The notes: generated by a model not told the origin, from the sequence alone. Shown: positions 43,130 through 52,760, numbered from the stretch's first letter. The stretch is 64,000 bases of DNA from an archaeon (GCA_020053355.1 JAGVNI010000014.1:1-64000), one strand, 5' to 3'. Program-made: numbers and translations.

Positions 43130-43816
43130 TCAGAAGACTTTCTCGCCCACGTAGACCTTGATGCCGCTCGGCGTTACCTTGAATGGCACGAGGTCGCGGC
43201 TGTGGTCGGTGCCTCGCATCTTGAAGATTTCGAGGGCCCGCACGCGCCGGTCCTCGCGGTCCAGGTTGTAGAGGTTGATGATGCCGTCCATGACGAAGTG
43301 CTCGATGTCGAACCTCATCTCCTCGCGCCTCGCGCTCGTCGCTTCCACCGTCGTAATCGTGGTGACGTCCAGGTTGCGGAGCAATGATAAGAACTCGAAG
43401 AGCGTCTGGCGGTATTCGACATCGCTCTTGAATGCGAGGCGTATCATCGTCGCGGAGTCTATGACCGCACGCTTGATTCCGTTCGTAGTGATGCGGTCTT
43501 CAAGGAGGTTCGCAACCTCTTCCAAATCGAGCTTCTCCGGCTTGATCAGTTCCACCTTCTTTTCTTCGATGAGCTGGGCCGTGTCGGTAAGGAGGGGAAA
43601 CGTGTTCTTCATGTTCTCCACGATGTCCTCTGCCGTCTCCTCGAGGCTCACGTAGAGGCCGTTCTCGCCCATCTTCGCGCCTTGGTATATATATTCGAAA
43701 CAGAATGAAGTTTTACCGGCGCCTGGGCCTCCATAGAGGGCCACGTGCCTGCCGGCGGGTATGCCGCCGTTTAGCATTTCGTCCAATCCTGCGATCCCTG
43801 TCTTCACCCTGTCCAT
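43130..43816 (-). CDS. KaiC/RadA-like single-domain ATPase
   Basis: A 228-aa RecA-fold ATPase. KTGIAGLDEMLNGGIPAGRH and Walker A GGPGAGKTS (about 29-37), EE catalytic pair in YVSLEETAEDI, and Walker B-like RAVIDSATMI. Archaeal KaiC-like proteins act in signalling, often with archaella or HTH partners; none is adjacent. It diverges from rfcS with a shared AT-rich promoter. Confidence 0.82.
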   Translation of the reverse strand: MDRVKTGIAGLDEMLNGGIPAGRHVALYGGPGAGKTSFCFEYIYQGAKMGENGLYVSLEETAEDIVENMKNTFPLLTDTAQLIEEKKVELIKPEKLDLEEVANLLEDRITTNGIKRAVIDSATMIRLAFKSDVEYRQTLFEFLSLLRNLDVTTITTVEATSARREEMRFDIEHFVMDGIINLYNLDREDRRVRALEIFKMRGTDHSRDLVPFKVTPSGIKVYVGEKVF

Positions 43817-43848
43817 GATACCACGTTGCGGTTCTCTATCCGGGAAAA

Positions 43849-43860
43849 TTTATATATATT
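43849..43860 (+). promoter_or_regulatory. TATA box of rfcS
   Basis: TTTATATATATT is centred about 25 nt before ATG 43879, favouring the second of two consecutive ATGs as the leaderless start. Confidence 0.45.
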
Positions 43861-43875
43861 GACACCGGAAACGGT

Positions 43876-44835
43876 ATGATGGAAGCTGACATTCTCCCTT
43901 GGACAGAGAAATACAGGCCAAGGAAGCTTGACGAGGTCATGGGGCAGGAAGAGACGGTGAAAAGCCTCAAGGCGTTCGTCAAGAGGAAGAACATGCCGAA
44001 CATGCTTTTCGCCGGACCGCCAGGGGTGGGCAAGACTACATGCGCCCTCGCCCTTGCGCACGAGCTTTTCGGCGACTCCATCCATGGCAACTTCCTGGAA
44101 CTGAACGCCAGCGACGACCGCGGCATAGACATCGTCCGCGGTAGAATCAAGGATTTCGCGCGCTCGGTCTCCATGGGCGATGCTCCCTTCAAGCTCATTT
44201 TCCTCGATGAGGGCGATGCGCTGACATCGGATGCCCAGCAGGCATTGCGCAGGACCATGGAAGCGAACTCTTCCGTCACGCGGTTCATCATCTCCGCCAA
44301 CTACTCCTCGAGGATAATCGAGCCAATCCAGAGCAGGTGCGCCGTTTTCCGGTTCATGCCATTGAACAATAAGGAGATGCACAAGGCGCTCGAGCATGTC
44401 GCAAAAAGCGAGAAGCTGAAATTGGATGATGCGGCTTCGGAGGCGGTTTTCTACGTTTCCGAAGGCGATATGAGGCGCGCCCTCAACACCCTGCAGGGCT
44501 GCGCGATGCACTCCGAGCACATAACCCTGGAGCTCGTCCACAAGACGAGCAGCCGGGCGACCCCGAAAGAGGTCAAGGACATGGTCGCCATGGCGATTGC
44601 AGGCAAGTTCGTGGAAGCTCGGGAGAACCTCGACAAGCTGATTATCACCTACGGCCTGAGCGGGGAGGACATATTATACCAGGTCTACCGGGAGATACCC
44701 AAACTGGAGCTTCCTGAGAAGCAGAGGATGAAGCTAATCGAGATTGTGGGCGAATACAATTTCAGGCTGGTGCAAGGCGCCAACGAGCGCATCCAGATTG
44801 AAGCCCTGCTTGCGCAGTTCGCCGTCGCGAAGTGA
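43876..44835 (+). CDS. rfcS: Replication factor C small subunit
   Basis: A 319-aa clamp-loader subunit that loads PCNA. WTEKYRPRKLDEVMGQE start, Walker A GPPGVGKTT (about 47-55), Walker B LIFLDEGDAL (Gly in place of the usual Ala of DEAD), and IIEPIQSRC with the trans-acting arginine finger. The C-terminal collar helices are complete. The stop is followed after 4 nt by a secreted-protein gene, perhaps co-transcribed. Confidence 0.93.
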   Translation: MMEADILPWTEKYRPRKLDEVMGQEETVKSLKAFVKRKNMPNMLFAGPPGVGKTTCALALAHELFGDSIHGNFLELNASDDRGIDIVRGRIKDFARSVSMGDAPFKLIFLDEGDALTSDAQQALRRTMEANSSVTRFIISANYSSRIIEPIQSRCAVFRFMPLNNKEMHKALEHVAKSEKLKLDDAASEAVFYVSEGDMRRALNTLQGCAMHSEHITLELVHKTSSRATPKEVKDMVAMAIAGKFVEARENLDKLIITYGLSGEDILYQVYREIPKLELPEKQRMKLIEIVGEYNFRLVQGANERIQIEALLAQFAVAK

Positions 44836-44839
44836 AGTG

Positions 44840-45502
44840 ATGGCGAAATACGCGGCAATCCTTCTTGTTCTTCTCTCCTTATGCGGAACCATGTTCGCGC
44901 TGGCAGTCGGGCCGAGGATTTACGAGCAGAAGGATTTGGGCAACATCGACCTTGCACAATTCACCTATTCCCTTAGCACCGAGTGCAACGAGTCCACGAT
45001 AAGCGCGTACGTGATGAACGAGTCCAACAAGCCAATCCAGGAAGCGAACATCTACCTGAAATACGTGGATTTCAGCACGCCCCTCATGTCCAGCTCGAAG
45101 ACGGACAAGGACGGGTTCACATTAATCCGCCTGCCGGGGAACATCAGGTTGATGCGGGGCCTGTTCATCATGGTGATTGAGAAAAAGGGGTATCGGAACA
45201 AGGAAATCCATTTCGACCTCTCGCCATGCTTCGGGGGAAGCACGCTGCCGCCCCCGCCGACAAATCCATCCAACCAGACGACGAATACGACGAACCAGAC
45301 CGGTCCGCCCTACCCCCCGGCGAACAACTCCACCACAAACCCGCCGCCCGGAAACAATACGCTCCCCGCAAATAATGCGACCAACCAGACGAACCAGAGC
45401 GGGGCGGGGGATGGGAACGGCGTGCCGGGTCCGGCGCCGCTATGCCCGGCGGCTGCCGGCTTGCTGCTCATCGTTCTCGCCTTATGCCCCGCTGCGCGCT
45501 GA
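44840..45502 (+). CDS. Surface protein with C-terminal CPAAA-transmembrane anchor
   Basis: A 220-aa protein: signal peptide (1-21), a beta-sandwich domain (about 40-130, ESTISAYVMNESNKPIQEANIYLKY) of the carboxypeptidase-regulatory/CNA-B kind, a Pro/Asn/Thr linker (about 135-190) likely glycosylated, and a C-terminus of Cys-Pro-Ala-Ala-Ala, a hydrophobic helix and a final Arg. The last part resembles an archaeosortase-type sorting signal and recurs in the gene at 58599. The architecture suggests cell-surface anchoring. Confidence 0.7.
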   Translation: MAKYAAILLVLLSLCGTMFALAVGPRIYEQKDLGNIDLAQFTYSLSTECNESTISAYVMNESNKPIQEANIYLKYVDFSTPLMSSSKTDKDGFTLIRLPGNIRLMRGLFIMVIEKKGYRNKEIHFDLSPCFGGSTLPPPPTNPSNQTTNTTNQTGPPYPPANNSTTNPPPGNNTLPANNATNQTNQSGAGDGNGVPGPAPLCPAAAGLLLIVLALCPAAR

Positions 45503-45582
45503 TTCAGGAAGGATACATCATCTTTTTATTACTTTCCGGCCATACTCCATCCCGCTAATTGCTACTGCTAAAGGTGATGTTA

Positions 45583-46098
45583 ATGGGTATCAGACCAGGA
45601 AGAGCCATCAGGGATGCTGACAAAGTGGCCTGGACACGTTTCTCCAGGAGCAAGCCGAGGAAGTCCTTCATCAAGGCGATGCCGCATGCCGACCTCCACC
45701 AGTTTCGGATGGGATTTATGAAGCCGGATTACGACCTCACCCTCAGCCTGAAAAGCGAGGGCCCGGTCATCATCCGGGACAATGCCATCGAAAGCGCAAG
45801 GCAGAGCATGAACAAGCACCTTGAAAAGATGGCCCCGGGAGCGTTCTATTTCATGGTCCGGGTCTACCCCCACCACGTCATCAGGGAGAACAAGATGATT
45901 GCGGGTGCGGGCGCTGACCGTCTGCAAAAAGGCATGAGGCAGGCGTTCGGCAGGCCGACCGACCGCGCGGCGCGGCTCAAGGCGGGCACGATGCTCTTCA
46001 CAATCCAGTCGTACAAGGCGAACGAGCCGCACATGAAGGTGGCTTTCGCCCGCGCCATGCGCAAGCTTTCCGGCAAATTCCGGATTGTAGTGGAATAA
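45583..46098 (+). CDS. rpl10e: 50S ribosomal protein L10e (L16 family)
   Basis: A 171-aa protein of the archaeal/eukaryotic uL16 family: MGIRPGRAIRDADKVAWTRF start, PHADLHQFRMG, RVYPHHVIRENKMIAGAGADR. It sits at the ribosomal A site and helps tRNA placement. GGTGAT (45573-45578) precedes ATG 45583 by 4 nt. No other ribosomal genes are adjacent. Confidence 0.95.
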   Translation: MGIRPGRAIRDADKVAWTRFSRSKPRKSFIKAMPHADLHQFRMGFMKPDYDLTLSLKSEGPVIIRDNAIESARQSMNKHLEKMAPGAFYFMVRVYPHHVIRENKMIAGAGADRLQKGMRQAFGRPTDRAARLKAGTMLFTIQSYKANEPHMKVAFARAMRKLSGKFRIVVE

Positions 46099-46249
46099 TA
46101 ACCGCGCCCGGGCGCTATTTTTTAGGTTTTTTACCCCATCCCGACGCCAGGGCAGGTTTCGGGCCATGTATTTTCGCTCTTTGTGTTTGGTTGTGGTTAT
46201 ATCTTTATAAACTTATCCGTGCATAATACCTACGGGAGAGGTGAGGGTC

Positions 46250-48268
46250 TTGGCTCACGATAAAATCAGGGTAGATGAACCGCTTATAAGCACGGATGTG
46301 GACAGCCTAATTCGGACGATAGCAGAGAGGAAGAGGGTCCCCTTGAACGATCTCCGGCAGCTTTGCCGCATCGACAAGAAGACCATGGACAAGTGGATTG
46401 CCGTCCTCGAGGACGAGGGCTACATCACTGTCGAATACGGCCTCCGGGGCACGAACGTGCTCTGGCGCGACATAGAAGACGTCCAGGCCGGAGAGAATAC
46501 TTACCGCTCGGCTAGAGGGGGCCAGAGCCAGATACAGGAGGCCGAATCCGCGCCAGCGGAACCTGAACGCCAGGAACCCGAACCCGCGCCGGAAGCGCCG
46601 TCTCCGCAGATTGCTTCGGAAGAGGAGACCTTAATCACTTCTGAAGAAAACACCGATTCCAAGCCTGCCGAGCCAGAGGCTACGGAGGTCAACTCGGAGT
46701 TCACCGAAGAGGCGCCCCTTGAAGAGGAGCCCGACCCGGAGGAGCTTCTCAGCGAATACCTCGCCAGGAAGAGGAGCGGCTCGAAGGAAGACGCAGATGA
46801 CATAAAGGTCAGCATACTAACCAGCCTCAAAGAAGGCGATGAAGAGAGACGCGCAGACGACGGGCCGAAACAGGCAGAGGACGCGCCGGATGAGCCGGCG
46901 GACGAGCCAAGTGAAATCGAGTCGACCTTGGCCTCAATCGTAGAGGATGTCGAAAAGGACGAAACGCCGGAGGATTCAGAAGAGGATTCCGATGAACCCC
47001 CCGTGACCGACGCCCCGCAAGACGCGGACGAGGAGCCCAGGGTGCAGGCCCAAGCCAAGCCGGTCTATTCGAAGGAGACAATCCGCCCGAGCCAGAAAGA
47101 GCGCGCGGTGGACGTGCGCGAACTCATGAGTTCGTACCTCGATGAGATAAACCGGGAGAAGACCCGCATCGAGACGCTCAAAAAAGAGCGCGAGACGCTT
47201 TACCGGGACAAGTTCGCCACGATGGAAGGCAAGATGCAGGCGGACATAGTGGTTCTCACCGAGAAGATAATCGAGAAGGAAAGCAAGATTGCAGAGCTGA
47301 AGGAACGCGTCCTTGAACTCCCGGACAAGGTGGAGGAGCTGGGACGGCTTCAGCAGCAGATGGACACGCTCAAGAAAGAAGGCAGGGACGCCCTCTCGAG
47401 GACGCGGGCGAAGGCCGATGAGTTCATTTCGACGGTCGGCCAGTCCAAGTCGGATGTCGAGGGGCGGATTGCCGAAATCGAGGCAGTTCTCGATGCCCAG
47501 ACCGGAAAGGTCCGGGAGCTTGAGAAACTGAGCGCATCGCTGGAATCACGCTCCGGGAAGCTGAAGGGGGCGCTTGAGGATGCGAAAGCCCAGATTGACG
47601 AGATAAACTCGGCTATGACTTCCCTGGTTAGCGATTTGCAGACGGTCGAGGGGATGAAGGCCGAGGCCGTAACCCTCACCGAAGCGATAAAGGGCGATGT
47701 GGCAACGCGGGGCGAGGAGCTCCAATCCCTCGAAGAGGAGATTTCCGGCATCGAGCGCATGGAGCACTGGGTGCAGGAGTACATACGCGATTACGAGGGG
47801 AAGATTGATGACATCGAGCGCTACGTCTCGAAGAGCGACGACGAGCTGTCCGAACTCAAGGAAGCGGCCGAAGGGCTATATATGAAGAAGTACCTTGGGG
47901 AGCTGGAGAACATGACCGACGCTTACCAGAGCGAACTCCATGATGCGGTTTCGCGCGAGAAGGGAATCGAGATGAAACTGTCCGAATCCCGCGCAAGGAT
48001 AACCGACCTCGTATCAGAGAGCCAGGAGATGATTAAGAAGCTGAGATCCGACGCTCCGGAAGCGACGGAAAAGGACTTCGGCGTTTTGGTTGCGAAAGTG
48101 AAGGCGCGCACCACGAGGGCCAAAAACGTCGTCGAGGAGAAGCAGAAGGAGCGCGCGAAGCTCGCTGACGACTCCCGGAAGACGAGGAAGACCGTGAAGC
48201 CTGTTTCGAGGGGGAAGGCCCCGGCGAAGAAGGCTCCGGCCAAAACTATGGCCAAGAAGCGCAAGTGA
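46250..48268 (+). CDS. Winged-helix plus long coiled-coil protein
   Basis: A 672-aa protein in three parts: an N-terminal winged helix (about 10-75: VDSLIRTIAERKRVPLNDL, KTMDKWIAVLEDEGYITVEYG), an acidic Glu/Pro/Asp-rich disordered stretch (about 80-265), and a coiled coil of about 370 residues (270-640), ending in a Lys/Ala/Pro tail. TTG 46250 is chosen: GAGGTGA at 46238-46244 lies 5 nt before it, while GTG 46241 overlaps that Shine-Dalgarno. I recognise no named family; DNA tethering or chromosome organisation is conceivable. Confidence 0.65.
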   Translation: MAHDKIRVDEPLISTDVDSLIRTIAERKRVPLNDLRQLCRIDKKTMDKWIAVLEDEGYITVEYGLRGTNVLWRDIEDVQAGENTYRSARGGQSQIQEAESAPAEPERQEPEPAPEAPSPQIASEEETLITSEENTDSKPAEPEATEVNSEFTEEAPLEEEPDPEELLSEYLARKRSGSKEDADDIKVSILTSLKEGDEERRADDGPKQAEDAPDEPADEPSEIESTLASIVEDVEKDETPEDSEEDSDEPPVTDAPQDADEEPRVQAQAKPVYSKETIRPSQKERAVDVRELMSSYLDEINREKTRIETLKKERETLYRDKFATMEGKMQADIVVLTEKIIEKESKIAELKERVLELPDKVEELGRLQQQMDTLKKEGRDALSRTRAKADEFISTVGQSKSDVEGRIAEIEAVLDAQTGKVRELEKLSASLESRSGKLKGALEDAKAQIDEINSAMTSLVSDLQTVEGMKAEAVTLTEAIKGDVATRGEELQSLEEEISGIERMEHWVQEYIRDYEGKIDDIERYVSKSDDELSELKEAAEGLYMKKYLGELENMTDAYQSELHDAVSREKGIEMKLSESRARITDLVSESQEMIKKLRSDAPEATEKDFGVLVAKVKARTTRAKNVVEEKQKERAKLADDSRKTRKTVKPVSRGKAPAKKAPAKTMAKKRK

Positions 48269-48299
48269 TTCTTTTTTTATATCAATTTTTCATTTTATT
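48269..48299 (+). terminator. T-rich terminator after the coiled-coil gene
   Basis: T-runs of seven, five and four bases follow the stop at 48266-48268. Confidence 0.5.
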
Positions 48300-48320
48300 C
48301 ATCTAGGGTGGGGGTATTGG

Positions 48321-48974
48321 ATGAAACTGAGAACTATTGAGGAGAAAACTGCTACTGCTCGGAAAGGGGGTTTCGCAAGCATCGCACTGCTTGTAGGGGG
48401 AATGGCACTATTGCCAAATTGCGCATCGGGTATTTCGCCTCGCCCAACCGAACCCGCTTCGCAGCCGGCAACTGTTTCTGCTGTTGAGTTGAACGTCCGC
48501 GCGTCCGGTCAGGGTTCCACCTCAGACAGGGCCGCAGGCGATGTTGAGGCACAGCGGGACCTCAGCAGAAGGATGCTTGAGGCTGGCCGTGAGGCGGGCC
48601 TTGAGCCGTCCATAATGGAGAGCATCGCCAATGTCCAATTTGAGACGACCAGGCAGACTGTCAGGGTCGGGGATGCCGTCCGTTACGGCCACGATTTTGA
48701 AAGCAATCCGGCTTTCATGCATGTTTCCGGGATTGACGCGAACGGCGTCGATTTCGGCGAATTCGGAAGGGTCGATTTCAACAATCCCCGTTACATCGGC
48801 GAATTTGTCATCACGATGCGGATAGGCGCCGAGCCAGGTCCTGACGGAACAGCAACCCTCGTGACCACCTATCCGATTTTCGAAATAAAGCGGACGCATG
48901 CCGAAAGGATATCTCCTCCGGAATCTGCCGCTCCTGCGACTGAATACCAGAACAGCGGCCCGGTCCAGAAATAG
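48321..48974 (+). CDS. Putative lipoprotein, hypothetical
   Basis: A 217-aa protein with a basic n-region, hydrophobic core (about 18-33) and a lipobox-like LLPNC, then a Ser/Pro/Ala linker and a beta-rich domain (about 95-195: VRVGDAVRYGHDFESNPAF, GEFVITMRIGAEPG). No family recognised. GGGTGGGGG lies a few nt upstream of the ATG. Followed after 9 nt by another lipoprotein-like gene. Confidence 0.6.
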   Translation: MKLRTIEEKTATARKGGFASIALLVGGMALLPNCASGISPRPTEPASQPATVSAVELNVRASGQGSTSDRAAGDVEAQRDLSRRMLEAGREAGLEPSIMESIANVQFETTRQTVRVGDAVRYGHDFESNPAFMHVSGIDANGVDFGEFGRVDFNNPRYIGEFVITMRIGAEPGPDGTATLVTTYPIFEIKRTHAERISPPESAAPATEYQNSGPVQK

Positions 48975-48983
48975 GCGGGTCCC

Positions 48984-49442
48984 ATGCTAGATGGCGAGTG
49001 CGGGCAAAAAAAACTGATTCATCGCGCAGCCAGGAAGCTCGCACCCCTTATTCTTGCAGGAGCCTTGTCCTCCTGCCTGCCGCTTTTCGAGCCGGCATAC
49101 GGCACGAGCATATCCTATGCGACGAGTTGCCGCGGCTACATATGCCGCTATGACTCCCTCATGCGGACGACACGGCCGGTGCACGAAGGCGATACTGTTG
49201 AAAGCGTCCGGGCCTGGTCCAGCGTATCATACCAAGGCTGGATAATCAGCGGCATCGGCGAGGACGGGGTGGAGCTAAGGCCAGCTGCAAAATCAGGCGA
49301 AAGCGTATTCATTCCTTACGGATACACCAACAGCGTCGAAAGCAACCAACCATACCCGTATTATTTCGGCTCAAGCCTCGTTTTCGAGAAGGGCTCTGCA
49401 CCAGGGACAGCAGTCATGACGATAGTCGAGAGGCCGTATTAG
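48984..49442 (+). CDS. Putative lipoprotein, hypothetical
   Basis: A 152-aa protein with a basic n-region, a hydrophobic stretch LAPLILAGALSSC giving a lipobox Leu-Ser-Ser-Cys, and a Tyr/Ser-rich beta domain (DTVESVRAWSSVSYQGWIISG). No family is recognised. It is probably co-transcribed with the preceding lipoprotein. Confidence 0.55.
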   Translation: MLDGECGQKKLIHRAARKLAPLILAGALSSCLPLFEPAYGTSISYATSCRGYICRYDSLMRTTRPVHEGDTVESVRAWSSVSYQGWIISGIGEDGVELRPAAKSGESVFIPYGYTNSVESNQPYPYYFGSSLVFEKGSAPGTAVMTIVERPY

Positions 49443-49473
49443 GGTGCAGCGCATCTGCGGCGCCTTGCGATAA

Positions 49474-50076
49474 TCAGAGCCGCATCTGGTCCTTCTTCTC
49501 CTTCCTGCTTCTGGCATCATCCACGACGGCCAGCCACGAGTCCCCGATTTTCATGAAGTAGTTGCCGAACGTCTTCGACAAGGATATGCGCATGGGGCGG
49601 AACTTCCTCTTGCTTTCGATTGCGACAATCGTGTCGCGCTCGACCTTTATCATCCCGACTCGCTTCATGCGGGGCAGGACACGGTTGTAGAATGTCGCTT
49701 TCGAGATGCTGTTGTTCTTCACGAAAGCGGCGATATCTTCCCCTGTGATTTCCGTCCTCTCGGTCAGGAGCTTCAGGAAGCCGGTCGCTATCTCGAAATA
49801 TTTCGGCTGGTATTTCTTTGAGAAGATGAAGTTGGTCAGCTCTTCCACGTTCCAGATGCTCCGGGTTATGGTTTCGTTCTTGTCCTGGAACGAGCGCAAT
49901 TCAGGCGAGTCGTAGCGGGGGAGGTAGATGGATTCGCTTGACGGCACGCCGCGGGAGGCTATCTGGCGGCCGGCCCCATCTGGTTTCGGGTTTTCCGTTT
50001 CGGGTTCTGTCGCGGTTCCGGCTTCCGCCGTCTCATCCCCCTTGGTTTCAAGTTCCCCTTCAACGCTCGCGCTCAT
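49474..50076 (-). CDS. Winged-helix DNA-binding protein
   Basis: A 200-aa protein. Residues 1-45 are a Glu/Thr/Pro-rich tail; about 75-165 is a helical winged-helix unit (FLKLLTERTEITGEDIAAFVKNNSISKATFYNRVLPRMKRVGMI). The C-terminus is basic. It is probably a transcription regulator; targets unknown. ATG 50076 is chosen since the longer frame begins with a hydrophobic AT-rich stretch with no support. Confidence 0.6.
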   Translation of the reverse strand: MSASVEGELETKGDETAEAGTATEPETENPKPDGAGRQIASRGVPSSESIYLPRYDSPELRSFQDKNETITRSIWNVEELTNFIFSKKYQPKYFEIATGFLKLLTERTEITGEDIAAFVKNNSISKATFYNRVLPRMKRVGMIKVERDTIVAIESKRKFRPMRISLSKTFGNYFMKIGDSWLAVVDDARSRKEKKDQMRL

Positions 50077-50143
50077 GAAGGGGAAAGCGCAGAAAAAGAA
50101 TATAAGGTTTACCGTAACGGTATTCAAATCTCGGCCAGCAGTA

Positions 50144-50455
50144 TCAACCGAAGATGCTCCCGAGGCCGCCTTCCGCGTCCTCCTCTTCCTTCTGGATTTT
50201 CTCGATTATGCGCTTCTCAACAGCCGCTTCGGCGGGCTTGGCCACGTCTTTCAGAAGCTCGTCCGCCTTCTTCACAAAGTCATCGGACGCCTTGATGTAC
50301 ACGTACATCTTGGCCTTGTCCTCGCCGAGGATTCCGCCGTCCTTGACCTTGTAGCCTATGCGGGCGAAGCTGTTCTCGGAATACGGGTCAGCTTCCAGAA
50401 TCTTCATGATTTCCGCCTTCTTGGCGCCAACGCACTCATAAACACGGGTTTTCAT
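50144..50455 (-). CDS. Small conserved hypothetical protein
   Basis: A 103-aa alpha/beta protein (MKTRVYECVGAKKAEIMKILEA, KMYVYIKASDDFVKKADELLKDV) with an acidic C-terminus ending GLGSIFG. The stop of the upstream membrane gene overlaps its ATG (TGATG), so the two are coupled. The C-terminal hydrophobic tip could be a docking peptide. Size suggests EF-1 beta but the signature residues are missing. Confidence 0.55.
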   Translation of the reverse strand: MKTRVYECVGAKKAEIMKILEADPYSENSFARIGYKVKDGGILGEDKAKMYVYIKASDDFVKKADELLKDVAKPAEAAVEKRIIEKIQKEEEDAEGGLGSIFG

Positions 50456-51210
50456 CAATCATCGTCCTCCTTTTCCACTGCCTTCTCCGCCTTAAGCGTA
50501 TCCTCGAACATCACTATCATGGCCGAGTACAGCACCGGATATGCGAAGAAGATGGTGATGAACTGAACGAAAGGAATGAAATTGAGGAACCACACGACCG
50601 CGAAAAGCGAATACATCGTGATGAAGAAGATGTGCCTTTTCCTCATGAACTCGAAAGCGTGCTTCATCGAGCTGTAGAGTCCGGTATCGAGGGCGCCTGC
50701 CGAAAGCAGCGCCGGCGTGAACATCAGGTGCAGCGTGAATGTCACCGTCAGCACGTACATCCCAGTCAGGACGTCCATGAAATCGATGCCTTTTAGGAAA
50801 TACAGGTAACCGCCGATGCCGGGCCCTGCAAGCAGCAGCCACAGCAGGTCGCGGAGAAGCATGATGCCGAAGGTCTCGGGCGCCTTGTCGAGCGCATACG
50901 CATAGAACTTCGTCAGGCTCGTCTTCTCCTTCCAGACGGCCCCACGGAACGCCCTTGCAAGCGACGCGTTCAGCCCGCCGCTGAAAAACACGAACGTGAG
51001 CGCAATCACCCCGAATATGGCCAGGCTCGGCAATGATTGCGGGTCGAAATCCTTCCCGAAGACCGACAGCGCTATGAAATACGCCAGTATGAGCCCGAGC
51101 CCTGCCAATAAGAATGCTATCAGCAGGACCATGTACATCAGCGAGCCCCATACGAACAGGAACGGATTTTTCGAATAAGCATTGAAGGCTTTGGTGATGC
51201 TCGCTATCAT
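50455..51210 (-). CDS. Polytopic membrane protein, hypothetical
   Basis: A 251-aa protein with about six transmembrane helices and an acidic C-terminal tail. The pattern resembles archaeal DUF7847/glycerophosphoryl-diesterase-type membrane domains without enzymatic motifs. Function unknown. Its TGA overlaps the next ATG by 1 nt. Confidence 0.6.
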   Translation of the reverse strand: MIASITKAFNAYSKNPFLFVWGSLMYMVLLIAFLLAGLGLILAYFIALSVFGKDFDPQSLPSLAIFGVIALTFVFFSGGLNASLARAFRGAVWKEKTSLTKFYAYALDKAPETFGIMLLRDLLWLLLAGPGIGGYLYFLKGIDFMDVLTGMYVLTVTFTLHLMFTPALLSAGALDTGLYSSMKHAFEFMRKRHIFFITMYSLFAVVWFLNFIPFVQFITIFFAYPVLYSAMIVMFEDTLKAEKAVEKEDDD

Positions 51211-51290
51211 ACTCCACCTCTGGACTAAGATAGGTCTAGCGAAGCAAATTATATAAATGACGCCCCCCTTCTCCCTATGGGCCGATAAGC

Positions 51291-52760
51291 ATGGTTGATG
51301 TACCGCGCTGCATGAGCACGCAGCATCCTGACAATGTGGCGACGCCGTTCTTCTCAGATTCAGACATCCTTGCCGGCGAAGCCGAAGTGAAGGAGGCGTT
51401 CTTCGTCTTCTCCCAGCTTGGATGCCGCGAGCAGATGTGGGATTCGGAGGGCAAGGAGGCCGACAACCAGGTCGTCGAGAAGCTCCTATCGCGCTACCTG
51501 GATTTCTTCACGAAGAACCGGCTGGGGAGGGATTTCTTCCTCACTTACCGGGTCCCGAATCCGTCTGTGGAAAAGGCCCAGGGGAAAATCCTGCTTGAGA
51601 CACTGCACAGCATCCCGCGCGCGTTCGACGTGGCCCGGACAGCCGGACTTGACACTGCGCCGATTTTCGAAGTCATCCTGCCCATGACGACGTCGCACCT
51701 TGAACTGGAGCGCGTGCGCAACTATTACGAGCGCGTCATCATCGGGCAGAAAGAGACACGGTTGGGCAGCGAGAAGATATCGGTCAAGGAGTGGGTTGGG
51801 GATTTCCAGCCCGAATCCATCAACATCATCCCGCTTGTGGAGAACCTCGAGGCCATAAGCGGATGCGACGCAATCGTATCAAAATACCTTGAAGGCAAAA
51901 AAGACCTCGAATACCAGCGCGTATTCCTCGCAAGGAGCGACCCGGCCCTCAATTACGGCTCCACGAGCGCGGTCCTTCTTTCGAAAATCGCCCTCCAGAG
52001 GCTTGCGGTCGTGGAAGAGCGGACGTCGGTCCCGATTCTCCCTATTATCGGCGTCGGCGGGGCGCCGTTCCGGGGAAATTTCACCCCCCTGAATGTCAGC
52101 AACTGCGGCGAGGAATACCCGAGCGTCCAGACCTACACCATACAATCGTCGTTCAAGTACGACCACCCCTTCCGCGATGTCGCGAACGCCACGGATATGA
52201 TAAACCACCTGCACCGCAGGCCCCCGCTATTGGTTGACGAGAAAATGGCGATGGGGTATGTGAAGAAGATTGTGAAGGCATACGAAGTCCAGCTGAAAGA
52301 GATGGCCGATATGATTAACGGCATTTCAGTCTTCGTCCCGGGAAGGCGGGCGAGGAAGCTGCACGTCGGCCTTTTCGGCTACTCGCGCTCCATGAAAGGA
52401 ATGAAGCTCCCCCGCGCAATCAAGTTCTGCGCTTCATTCTATTCCATAGGGCTTCCCCCGGAATTGCTCGGGCTTTCCGCCCTCAATGAGAAAGAGTTCG
52501 ACGCCCTCCACGGGCTCTACACGAAACTGGATGACGACCTTAACGATTCCCTGAAGTTCCTGAACATGGCGAACCTTGGGCGCATGCCGCCGCAGGTCCG
52601 CAAGGGCGTCACCAAGGTGCTTGAATGGCTGGATTACGAGCCGGACGAGGATTATTCCGAAATCACTACGCGCATCTACGACAATTTCTTGGCCGGGAAG
52701 CACACGCATATTGGAGAGGACATCAAGGCGGCGGCGTGGAAACGTAAGTTCCTGGGCTGA
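51291..52760 (+). CDS. ppcA: Phosphoenolpyruvate carboxylase, archaeal type
   Basis: Carboxylates PEP to oxaloacetate. The 489-aa protein is half the size of bacterial PEPC, as in the archaeal PpcA family, and begins CMSTQHPDNV. It has LTYRVPNPSVEKAQGK, EVILPMTTS, GVGGAPFRGNF (catalytic loop) and PGRRARKLHVGLFGYSR. With enolase, malic enzyme and aspartase in the window it forms an anaplerotic C4 node. Confidence 0.94.
   Translation: MVDVPRCMSTQHPDNVATPFFSDSDILAGEAEVKEAFFVFSQLGCREQMWDSEGKEADNQVVEKLLSRYLDFFTKNRLGRDFFLTYRVPNPSVEKAQGKILLETLHSIPRAFDVARTAGLDTAPIFEVILPMTTSHLELERVRNYYERVIIGQKETRLGSEKISVKEWVGDFQPESINIIPLVENLEAISGCDAIVSKYLEGKKDLEYQRVFLARSDPALNYGSTSAVLLSKIALQRLAVVEERTSVPILPIIGVGGAPFRGNFTPLNVSNCGEEYPSVQTYTIQSSFKYDHPFRDVANATDMINHLHRRPPLLVDEKMAMGYVKKIVKAYEVQLKEMADMINGISVFVPGRRARKLHVGLFGYSRSMKGMKLPRAIKFCASFYSIGLPPELLGLSALNEKEFDALHGLYTKLDDDLNDSLKFLNMANLGRMPPQVRKGVTKVLEWLDYEPDEDYSEITTRIYDNFLAGKHTHIGEDIKAAAWKRKFLG

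Noticed and set aside
50144-50455. Elongation factor 1-beta
   Set aside because: Size and alpha/beta pattern are similar but the characteristic archaeal EF-1 beta start and C-terminal residues are absent.
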